A DNA stretch of 5,836 nucleotides from contig CAITUF010000016.1 in assembly GCA_903895475.1 (NCBI GenBank), forward strand, positions 1-5,836. The letters run 5' to 3'. Source of the DNA: an uncultured Opitutia bacterium (GTDB lineage Bacteria; Verrucomicrobiota; Verrucomicrobiia; Opitutales; UBA953). Positions 1-5,475 of the stretch are shown one piece after another (position 1 is the first letter of the stretch; every line of letters starts with the position of its first letter). Under the pieces are notes generated by a model. The model did not search any database. It saw only the letters and a program-made list of their open reading frames with translations, and was not told where the DNA came from. The position numbers and the translations under genes were made by a program.

Positions 1-6
1 AAGGTT

Positions 7-1308
7 TTAAGGGACGAGCTCCCCGACGATTAACAGGCCGCCGGGGAAGAAGTGGCGGTCTGCAAACCGCTCGGGCTTATCCATCTTCTCTTTGCGCTGG
101 GCCAAGATAGCGGCTTTATCAAAGGCGTCCGGCAAGAGCTCGAGGCGGACCGTGTGGACGGTATCCGTGAGTTTGGTGCCTACAGTAAAGGTACTGAGTC
201 GGGCGTACGTGCAGTAGGCATCAAAGCGGGTCATGGCCTTGGGCGTGCCGCCATCAAGGGTGACAGCGACTTTGCCGCCAGCCGGACCGACGATGTCGTA
301 GACGGCACAATGCGTGCCCTTAAACTTGAATTCGATGGCTTGGCCGGGCTGGGTCAGACGGACGAGTGCGGGCAAGCGGTTCGTATAAGATTTGGCCATG
401 GCGTCCTTGGTGGGGTCGAGCGGCGCAACGCCCGCAGGCAGTTTGGCGGCGGCAATCGAAGTCAGCGAAGCGCGCTCAAAATTATCTGCGACGAGCGGCG
501 CCGGGAGTTCATGCTTCATCGGCTTACCCGATGCTTGGCTGATACCAGGTAAGGAACGCACGATAGCTTCAAGGTACATCTTATGGCCGGTCTCGACGTG
601 CGGGTGCACGCTGTCAGGTGCGAAGACGACCTTATCGGCGAGCGTCGCTTTTTCTTCCGGGGTCTTCGGGAGCGGTGACTTCCAGAGCACCTTGCCCTCC
701 TTGCTGAGACGCGAGACTTCCAGGCCGAAGTGAATCGTCGGGATGCCGTAGTGATCGGCGACCTTCTCCATGGCGGAAGCGGAGCGGGGGAACTTGCCAG
801 CAGCGATACCGGGGGCCATGCCCTCGACGAGCGTATAGACAAAACAGATATCGCAATTCGGATTAGTCCGCCAGGTCTGGCGAACGATGCCTTCCATGCA
901 GCGGATAATCTGTTCGGGCGACGCCCCGCCGTCGTTCACCGCGAATTCCACGAAGAGCAGGTCCGGTTGCTTGGAGAGCACATCATGCTGGACGCGGAAG
1001 ACGCCAAGGTCCGAACCCGTGCCGCCGATGGCCGCGTTGATTTCGGTGAACTTCGCGTTCGGGTAGGCCTGCTTGAAATGAGCGAGCGACTTCACGCGCC
1101 AACCTGGCTGGGCGGTGATGGAGCCGCCGAGATAGCCGACCTTGATCTCGGGCAAAGCCCCCGAACCGAAGACCCCTTGGGCTTTGGCGAAGAAATTCGG
1201 CAAGCCAGTACGCGGCCGGCACTCCTGGGCATCGACCAAGGGAAACTCGGGCTCCGCCGCTTGGACGAAACCAACGGCCAACAAGAAGGCGCAAAACAAC
1301 GAACGCAT
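7..1308 (-). CDS. Secreted SGNH/GDSL-family hydrolase (esterase) with C-terminal beta-rich domain
   Basis: Exported serine esterase of the SGNH superfamily, 433 residues, probably removing acyl (for example acetyl) groups from a glycan. Residues 1-18 form a signal peptide with likely cleavage after VQA or QAA. The SGNH blocks are in canonical order: GGSIT with nucleophile Ser63, Gly95/Gly96 in the AIGGTGS stretch, Asn125 in VEFAVND, and the Asp232/His235 pair in DSVHP. From about residue 270 there is a second, beta-rich region (FKFKGTHCAVYDIVGP, RFDAYCTYARLS) that looks like the beta-sandwich tail seen on many GDSL esterases of Bacteroidota and Verrucomicrobiota. The open frame continues upstream to 1539, but that part overlaps the preceding gene and is not signal-like. 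I chose the ATG at 1308 because the signal peptide starts there; the ATG at 1335 (9 residues longer) is a possible alternative. No clear Shine-Dalgarno is seen. It lies 47 bases after the AlgJ/X-like gene. GC is about 58 %, lower than its neighbours. The substrate is unknown. Confidence 0.88.
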   Translation of the reverse strand: MRSLFCAFLLAVGFVQAAEPEFPLVDAQECRPRTGLPNFFAKAQGVFGSGALPEIKVGYLGGSITAQPGWRVKSLAHFKQAYPNAKFTEINAAIGGTGSDLGVFRVQHDVLSKQPDLLFVEFAVNDGGASPEQIIRCMEGIVRQTWRTNPNCDICFVYTLVEGMAPGIAAGKFPRSASAMEKVADHYGIPTIHFGLEVSRLSKEGKVLWKSPLPKTPEEKATLADKVVFAPDSVHPHVETGHKMYLEAIVRSLPGISQASGKPMKHELPAPLVADNFERASLTSIAAAKLPAGVAPLDPTKDAMAKSYTNRLPALVRLTQPGQAIEFKFKGTHCAVYDIVGPAGGKVAVTLDGGTPKAMTRFDAYCTYARLSTFTVGTKLTDTVHTVRLELLPDAFDKAAILAQRKEKMDKPERFADRHFFPGGLLIVGELVP

Positions 1309-1355
1309 GGGGTTGAGGGTAAGTCTCGCGAACATACCCCAGGTTCCCGCAACTT
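1309..1355. other. 47-base gap before the SGNH hydrolase gene
   Basis: This spacer is the only one in the minus-strand set long enough to hold a signal. It contains a weak inverted repeat, GGGTA at 1317-1321 and TACCC at 1335-1339, around the palindrome TCGCGA (1326-1331). There is no run of T on the transcribed strand after the stem, so it does not look like a terminator. No ribosome binding site is obvious. Read-through from the upstream operon seems likely, but a weak internal promoter cannot be excluded. Confidence 0.3.
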
Positions 1356-2465
1356 TCAACGCGGCAACACCACCTGAGCCCATTCCGTTTCGGGCGACGT
1401 CAGGTCGCGCTCCGCAAACTCCCAGACGACCACCTTGAGGCCCTGCAGCCACTCGGGTCGACGGACCAGGTCTTGGCGCACGAGCGTCGCTCCACCCCCA
1501 TCCTGCCGCAACTGCCCGACGGGTCGACCGAGGCGCCAAGCCAATTGCGACTTGAGGCCGCCACCGACCACCGCGCCGTCCTCAAAGATGCGGCAAAAGC
1601 TGTCGCCCAGCAAAAGGACCTCGGCCCCGCCGGACTTGGCCGCAGGCGGGTTGCCTTGGTCATCCGTGACCTTCCAAACCATCTCTTGGCGACCCGACGG
1701 TGCCGACCCCAGCCAACGCTCCAAGTCACCGACGTGTGGAACGGAGACTTCCCGGCCACGGTAAACGTCCGCGCGCTGCGGCCAGCCCAGCCGCTCAACG
1801 ATGGCGGCGGCGGCGAGGTCTAACCCGGCCTTGGACCAGTGCGTGTCACGTGGCAGGTACAACGGCGCCTTCCGCCGAAGGTCAACCGGGGCGGCGGCAA
1901 AGGCGGCATGGAGATCGACGAATTCCACGCGATTCGCCGTGAGCGCCTCTTGATAGCGACGAAGCTCCGGAGACTTCCACACCTCCTCGACCTCGAACGC
2001 CCCCGGGCGTTGGACCGCCGCCTTGTTCGGCGCCACGACCACGATCAGCCGGACGCCTCTGGACGCCAGCTGATCGCGCCAATGAATCGTGGCGGCGGCC
2101 GCGCGTTCCACGCTACCCGCCGGAGGGCGTTGCGAGAGCAGACGGACGTCGGGACGATAGAAGAGCCACGTTCCGTCCGGTTGGTTGACCGAACCACGGA
2201 CCGTCAAGACAGGGCCCTCGGCCGACCGCAGCCAGGCCAACCCCGGCGCCGCCGCCAAGCCACGGAGGTAGGCGTTGCGGGCCGCCGCTTCCTGCCAAGC
2301 TTGCTCCACGGCCCGCAGGTGCGCGGCGGTCGGCGGGCGCTCGAAAAGCTGCACCCATGCCGCGGGGCGACCGGCGGCACGATCACCCCACCACTGCGCG
2401 ACCGGCAGGGCGATGAGTCCCAGCATCGCGGCGACCACGAATACCTTGGAGCGAACGGGTGACAT
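1356..2465 (-). CDS. AlgJ/AlgX-like SGNH O-acetyltransferase, membrane-anchored
   Basis: Periplasmic O-acetyltransferase, 369 residues, of the AlgJ/AlgX/DHHW type. In the known systems it accepts acetyl groups delivered by the MBOAT partner and places them on an exported polysaccharide. Residues about 7-25 form one hydrophobic segment, a signal anchor or uncleaved signal. The family motifs are present in the right order: Pro-Asn-Lys near 146-148 after a beta strand, Asp207-Thr-His209-Trp (the Asp/His of the catalytic triad), Gly287-Asp288-Ser289 (the nucleophile) and WEFAERDL at 348-355, which closes the family core. The length matches AlgJ. It is shorter than AlgX and there is no room for AlgX's C-terminal carbohydrate-binding module. 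The start at 2465 overlaps the MBOAT stop by one base (TGATG). The open frame extends upstream to 2579, but only inside the MBOAT gene. The target polymer is not identifiable from the window. Confidence 0.88.
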   Translation of the reverse strand: MSPVRSKVFVVAAMLGLIALPVAQWWGDRAAGRPAAWVQLFERPPTAAHLRAVEQAWQEAAARNAYLRGLAAAPGLAWLRSAEGPVLTVRGSVNQPDGTWLFYRPDVRLLSQRPPAGSVERAAAATIHWRDQLASRGVRLIVVVAPNKAAVQRPGAFEVEEVWKSPELRRYQEALTANRVEFVDLHAAFAAAPVDLRRKAPLYLPRDTHWSKAGLDLAAAAIVERLGWPQRADVYRGREVSVPHVGDLERWLGSAPSGRQEMVWKVTDDQGNPPAAKSGGAEVLLLGDSFCRIFEDGAVVGGGLKSQLAWRLGRPVGQLRQDGGGATLVRQDLVRRPEWLQGLKVVVWEFAERDLTSPETEWAQVVLPR

Positions 2466-2467
2466 CA
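2463..2467 (-). promoter_or_regulatory. TGATG stop-start overlap coupling MBOAT and AlgJ/X-like genes
   Basis: On the minus strand the MBOAT stop TGA and the next gene's ATG share one base. The 20 bases before this ATG lack a purine-rich ribosome binding site, so termination-reinitiation is the likely way the second protein is made. This would tie the amounts of the two partner proteins together. The overlap is seen directly; the coupling is inference. Confidence 0.7.
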
Positions 2468-3877
2468 GAACTGGAAATATAAGAAGGGGTTGGCCTTGTG
2501 CGCGCCCAAGACGCCCAACGAGAGCAGCAACAACACCCCGCAGAGCAGGGCCCGGCGGCCCGTCAGTGGCATCGACCAATCATGTGCCCGGCGCCGGGAC
2601 CAGGCGAGGCCGAGCGCCACCCCCACGATCGCGACGTACGGAGCCGTGAACAATTCCGCGCCCAGCCATTGCGCAGGCGCCGCGCCCGCGGGAACAAAGT
2701 CGACGAGCGCGCGTAAGTAGGCGAACGCCGCGCCGAGCGTCGGCGACCGGAAGAAGACCCAGCCGATCAAGATCAGACCGAACGTGCACAGCACCCGGAA
2801 AAAGCGCGGGAGGCTCGCATACCAAGCGCGGCCACCGAGCCACCGCTCCGAGACCAGCAGGAGCCCATGCCATAATCCCCAGACCACGTAGGTCCATTGC
2901 GCGCCATGCCAGAGGCCACCGAGCAACATCACCACGAGGAGGTTCGCGGCCGTGCGCGCCAGGCCGTGGCGATTCCCGCCCAGCGGGATGTAGAGGTAGT
3001 CGCGCAAGAAGGCGCTGAGGGACAGGTGCCAACGACGCCAGAAGTCGGTGACCGACTCCGCAAGGTAGGGCGCGTTGAAGTTGCGCGGGAACTCAAACCC
3101 GAACATCCGCCCCAGGCCGACGGCCATATCCGAGTAGCCGCTGAAGTCGTAGTACAACTGCATGGCGTAAGCCAGGAGCCCGAACCAAGCCAACCCCGCG
3201 TCCAGTTGGCGGGCGTTGAACGCCAAGTCCGCCACCGGGGCGAGCGTGTTGGCGATGAGGACCTTCTTGGCCAACCCGAGCGCGAACAGTCCCAGCCCCG
3301 AGGCGACTTGGCTCCACGCGTGTGTGCGGGCGGTAAACGCCGGGGCGATCGGGCCGAACCGCAGGATCGGGCCCGCGATCAATTGCGGGAAGAAAGCCAA
3401 GTAGCAGGCGTAGTCAGCCAAGCTTTCCATCGGCTTGGCGATCCGCCGGTAGACGTCCACCAGCGTGCTGATCGCATGGAACGTGAAGAAGGAGATGCCC
3501 AGCGGGAGGGCCCACCGCGTCGCTGGCGCCGGATCCCAGCCGAGGCGCGCGGCCAACCAGTCGTAGTTCTCGCAGGCGAAGCCGAAATACTTTCCGAAAA
3601 ACAACGCGACCAAAGTGCCGCTGACGCCGAGGACGAGGAGGGTCTTGCGGCGACCTGCCGTGAAATCGGCCCGACCCAGCAACCATGCGAAACCGAAACT
3701 CCAGAGCGTCAGCCCAAACAAGAGCGGCAACAGCATCGGATCCCACCAGCCGTAGAAGACATAGCTTGCGACGAGCAACCAACGGTTCCGCCAACGACCC
3801 GCTGCCGGCAGCAGATAATAGACCCCCAACACCACCGGCAAGAAGTAGCCCAGAAAAAGCGTCGAGGCGAAGATCAT
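2465..3877 (-). CDS. AlgI-like MBOAT membrane-bound O-acyltransferase
   Basis: Polytopic inner-membrane protein, 470 residues, of the MBOAT superfamily, AlgI branch. It passes acetyl groups from a cytoplasmic donor to the periplasmic SGNH partner for polysaccharide O-acetylation. About 12 hydrophobic segments can be seen (near 3-24, 32-46, 47-68, 78-100, 122-140, 155-173, 190-212, 229-250, 311-325, 328-343, 358-376, 412-427 and 441-459; some may be re-entrant). AlgI hallmarks are LPLGISFFTFH (124-134), FPQLIAGP (163-170), YDFSGYSDMA (243-252), NFNAPY (266-271), DFWRRWHLSLS with His284, the YIPLGGNR loop (296-303) and GLWHG with His324, the near-invariant MBOAT histidine, followed by a second WHG at 336-338. 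The C-terminus NPFLYFQF is also typical. The length is normal for AlgI and the gene looks intact. It starts 2 bases after the preceding stop and overlaps the next start by one base. The AlgI-then-AlgJ/X order matches known O-acetylation loci. Confidence 0.96.
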   Translation of the reverse strand: MIFASTLFLGYFLPVVLGVYYLLPAAGRWRNRWLLVASYVFYGWWDPMLLPLLFGLTLWSFGFAWLLGRADFTAGRRKTLLVLGVSGTLVALFFGKYFGFACENYDWLAARLGWDPAPATRWALPLGISFFTFHAISTLVDVYRRIAKPMESLADYACYLAFFPQLIAGPILRFGPIAPAFTARTHAWSQVASGLGLFALGLAKKVLIANTLAPVADLAFNARQLDAGLAWFGLLAYAMQLYYDFSGYSDMAVGLGRMFGFEFPRNFNAPYLAESVTDFWRRWHLSLSAFLRDYLYIPLGGNRHGLARTAANLLVVMLLGGLWHGAQWTYVVWGLWHGLLLVSERWLGGRAWYASLPRFFRVLCTFGLILIGWVFFRSPTLGAAFAYLRALVDFVPAGAAPAQWLGAELFTAPYVAIVGVALGLAWSRRRAHDWSMPLTGRRALLCGVLLLLSLGVLGAHKANPFLYFQF

Positions 3878-3879
3878 GG

Positions 3880-4341
3880 CTACTCGACGTCGGTCCGCAG
3901 GGCCCAGTAAGTGACCCCCGCATGCTGACCGAAGTATTTGTCGACCAGACCACCCATGTAATGCTCATCCAGCGGACTCACTAACGCCAGGCGATGGCGA
4001 TCGCCCGCCACGAAACTGCGGACGGTGCCGCCCAGCGCGCCAACGCGCGCGTCCCCCGCTTCCGCGCGCGGTTTCCAGGGATCGTAATGCGCCACGTGGA
4101 TGAGCACACCTGGGGTCAGCCCGCCGCGCCGGCATGACACCACCTCATACCGAAGAATGGTGGCGTAGTGGTAGAGCTCGCGCTGGAAGACCGCGCCCGG
4201 CGGCACCTCGACCAGCTTGGCCACCACCTCGACGGAACCTAAGTCCGCGGGGAAAGGCGGCGCCGCGGGCCCGGGGACGAAGAGCCACCCAAGACCGCCG
4301 AACGCGACCACCGCCAGCGCGATCAAACCCCAGCGCTTCAT
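3880..4341 (-). CDS. Small exported/anchored protein of unknown function, coupled to the O-acetylation genes
   Basis: 153-residue protein with an N-terminal hydrophobic segment (residues about 5-22, preceded by Lys2 and Arg3) and then a Pro/Ala-rich linker, so it is exported and may stay membrane-anchored. The rest looks like a single small, mainly beta domain. The strand-like stretches are VEVVAKLVEV (37-46), YATILRYEVV (59-68), GVLIHVAHY (78-86) and HRLALVSPL (116-124). Aromatic and His residues cluster at ELYHY (55-59), HVAHYDPWKP (82-91) and DEHYMGG (125-131). I recognise no characterised family or catalytic motif. Its reality as a gene is supported by the 4-base ATGA overlap with the propeller gene, the 2-base gap to the MBOAT gene and the signal-like start. 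From memory, small proteins of this kind occur beside AlgI-like genes in other bacteria, but I cannot verify that here. Its position suggests an accessory or structural role in the acetylation complex (inference). It is not recognisably AlgF. Confidence 0.78.
   Translation of the reverse strand: MKRWGLIALAVVAFGGLGWLFVPGPAAPPFPADLGSVEVVAKLVEVPPGAVFQRELYHYATILRYEVVSCRRGGLTPGVLIHVAHYDPWKPRAEAGDARVGALGGTVRSFVAGDRHRLALVSPLDEHYMGGLVDKYFGQHAGVTYWALRTDVE
4338..4341 (-). promoter_or_regulatory. ATGA overlap coupling propeller and small-protein genes
   Basis: The start codon of the 153-residue protein (4341-4339) and the stop of the propeller gene (4340-4338) overlap as ATGA, the classic arrangement for translational coupling. 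The upstream bases are C-rich with no Shine-Dalgarno, which supports reinitiation. The overlap is seen directly; the coupling is inference. Confidence 0.7.
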
Positions 4342-5366
4342 CGTGGTAGGCCGGGGGCAGGCGAATGCGTCCAGCAGGGTTCGTGCCCAGCCGGCAAGAC
4401 CAAGGCTGGTCCGGACTTCGCTTGCGGGTAAACCTTTCGCAACAGCGGGTACTCGGCGATCATCGGCGTATCCGACATCCGGAGGAGGCCCATGGGTGCG
4501 CCCTGATTTGCGGGGTCACCGTCCTCGCGCAGATTTCCCGTGAACAGAACGTAACGACCATCTGGGGAGACATGGCCGCCATAAAGATGCCGCCCGACCT
4601 CGGCATAAACCAACGTCGCCCCTTGGCCGTCGGGCTGCGCCTGCCAAAGTTCGGTCCACCCGTACCCGCCGTTCTCGCCACCATGTGGACGGCGGCGGGA
4701 GAAGACCACCCGATCGCCGCTCGCCGACCAATCAGGGGTACAACAATCCGCCACGCTCACCGCGTTCGCGCGTAGCGTGGCCAAGTCCATGCGCGCGATA
4801 GACCAACCCGTGTCGAACCCGTTGGAGACCCCGACCACGGCCGTACCATCCGGCGACCAGGTGGGTTGCTGATAAAAACCGCCGCGCGGAAAAGTCCGGA
4901 TGACTTGCTTCGTCGCCAGCTCCACGATCGCGAAGCCCTTGGGCTGCAGGGTCAGGACCTGCCGACCATCCGGCGACCAGGTCGCCCACGTCCATTCCCC
5001 GTCGCCGCCCAAGGCCTTCGCTTCGGTCCCGTTGGCGCGCGCCAGCATGAGGCGTCCCTGCCGACCATAGTCATTGCCGCTCACCGTCTGGCCGCGCGGC
5101 ATCGAGCGATAAAGCAGTTGCCGCCCATCCCGCGAGAAGAGCGGGTAGAAATCTTCCGTCTCAGGGGAGTTCGTGAGGTTACGGACGTCGGAGCCGTCCG
5201 GCCGCATCGCGAAGATCTCCCAATCCCCCCGGGGGGAGCGGGCGGAGTACGCCACCCAGCCCAGCGAACGCACTTCCGTCGCCAACGTAGCGACCTCCAC
5301 GGGCGGGGCGGCGGCCGCAAGGCAAGCGAAGCCCAGTAAACCGAGCAGGGTAAAACGATTCGCCAT
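4338..5366 (-). CDS. Exported PD40/TolB-like beta-propeller protein
   Basis: 342-residue exported protein built mainly from PD40 (WD40-like, TolB-type) propeller repeats. Residues 1-20 are a signal peptide, probably cleaved after the AAAA stretch. Cys15 is present, but the preceding residues (GFA) do not make a good lipobox. The repeat signature S-P-D-G or a variant appears at 78-81 (SRDG), 131-134 (SPDG), 171-174 (SPDG), 214-217 (SASG, degenerate) and 267-270 (SPDG). Each sits between strand pairs, such as EIFAMRPDGSD (50-60) in the first blade. This suggests five to six blades. The family usually binds proteins or ligands; no catalytic motif is visible. An adjacent Cys pair at 208-209 is unusual for an exported protein. 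The gene is probably first in the operon. The start at 5366 gives a clean signal peptide; an overlapping ATG slightly upstream is in another frame. A role as scaffold or polymer sensor for the acetylation machinery is inference. Confidence 0.86.
   Translation of the reverse strand: MANRFTLLGLLGFACLAAAAPPVEVATLATEVRSLGWVAYSARSPRGDWEIFAMRPDGSDVRNLTNSPETEDFYPLFSRDGRQLLYRSMPRGQTVSGNDYGRQGRLMLARANGTEAKALGGDGEWTWATWSPDGRQVLTLQPKGFAIVELATKQVIRTFPRGGFYQQPTWSPDGTAVVGVSNGFDTGWSIARMDLATLRANAVSVADCCTPDWSASGDRVVFSRRRPHGGENGGYGWTELWQAQPDGQGATLVYAEVGRHLYGGHVSPDGRYVLFTGNLREDGDPANQGAPMGLLRMSDTPMIAEYPLLRKVYPQAKSGPALVLPAGHEPCWTHSPAPGLPR
4845..4982. repeat. 18-base exact direct repeat inside the propeller gene, 120 bases apart
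   Basis: The same 18 bases, accatccggcgaccaggt, occur at 4845-4862 and 4965-4982. On the coding strand both encode Thr-Trp-Ser-Pro-Asp-Gly in the same frame. The 120-base offset equals 40 residues, one propeller blade. Identity at every codon, including third positions, suggests fairly recent blade duplication or gene conversion, although the strong GC-ending codon bias could produce much of it. Confidence 0.85.
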
Positions 5367-5475
5367 CGCCCGGCATCATGGGCGCCGGACGCAGCGGCTG
5401 GCAAATCCTTTAAGAAACTGCTGAACCGAAAACGGTTTGCCTCCCCAGGACGACAGGCCGACATTGGCTTCACCC
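5367..5475. promoter_or_regulatory. Divergent intergenic region, probable promoters for operon and LamG-type gene
   Basis: These 109 bases separate the starts of two divergent genes and must hold at least the plus-strand gene's promoter, and very likely the promoter of the minus-strand operon. The segment 5402-5438 is clearly AT-richer than its surroundings (aaatcctttaagaaactg and neighbours). I could not fix -35/-10 boxes with confidence on either strand. Neither start has a strong Shine-Dalgarno. Confidence 0.5.
5424..5437. repeat. Small inverted repeat in the divergent promoter region
   Basis: AACCG (5424-5428) and CGGTT (5433-5437) are perfect inverted copies around AAAA. They lie in the AT-richer core of the intergenic region, where an operator shared by both divergent genes could sit. 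Five-base arms are short enough to arise by chance, so an operator role is only a suggestion. Confidence 0.3.

Noticed and set aside
1317..1339. Possible hairpin GGGTA...TACCC as a terminator between operon and hydrolase
   Set aside because: The stem has only five bases, the loop has 13 bases and there is no U-tract, so it is too weak for an intrinsic terminator.
730..1377. Plus-strand open frame (215 codons) opposite the SGNH hydrolase
   Set aside because: It mirrors the conserved SGNH blocks on the other strand. It has no domain and no start signal.
1309..1539. Upstream extension of the hydrolase frame to 1539
   Set aside because: It runs through the 3' end of the AlgJ/X-like gene, is Arg/Gly-rich and would bury the evident signal peptide that starts at 1308.
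1839..2462. Plus-strand open frame (207 codons) opposite the AlgJ/X-like gene
   Set aside because: It is an antisense shadow: Arg-rich, no motifs, fully inside a gene with intact catalytic motifs.
2466..2579. Upstream extension of the AlgJ/X-like frame to 2579
   Set aside because: It lies inside the MBOAT gene. The ATG at 2465 gives the coupled TGATG junction and a normal N-terminal membrane segment.
2897..3910. Long plus-strand open frame (337 codons) opposite the MBOAT gene
   Set aside because: It is an antisense shadow of a clearly conserved AlgI-like gene in GC-rich DNA. Its product is Arg/Glu/Gln-rich with low complexity and shows no domain.
5352..5366. Propeller protein as a lipoprotein via Cys15
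   Set aside because: The residues before Cys15 (GFA) lack the Leu at -3 of a normal lipobox, and the AAAA stretch after it makes an ordinary signal peptidase site more likely.
5400..5415. tggcaaatcctttaag as a sigma-54 promoter
   Set aside because: It has a TGGCA-like half, but the required GC element at the -12 position is missing at the correct spacing.
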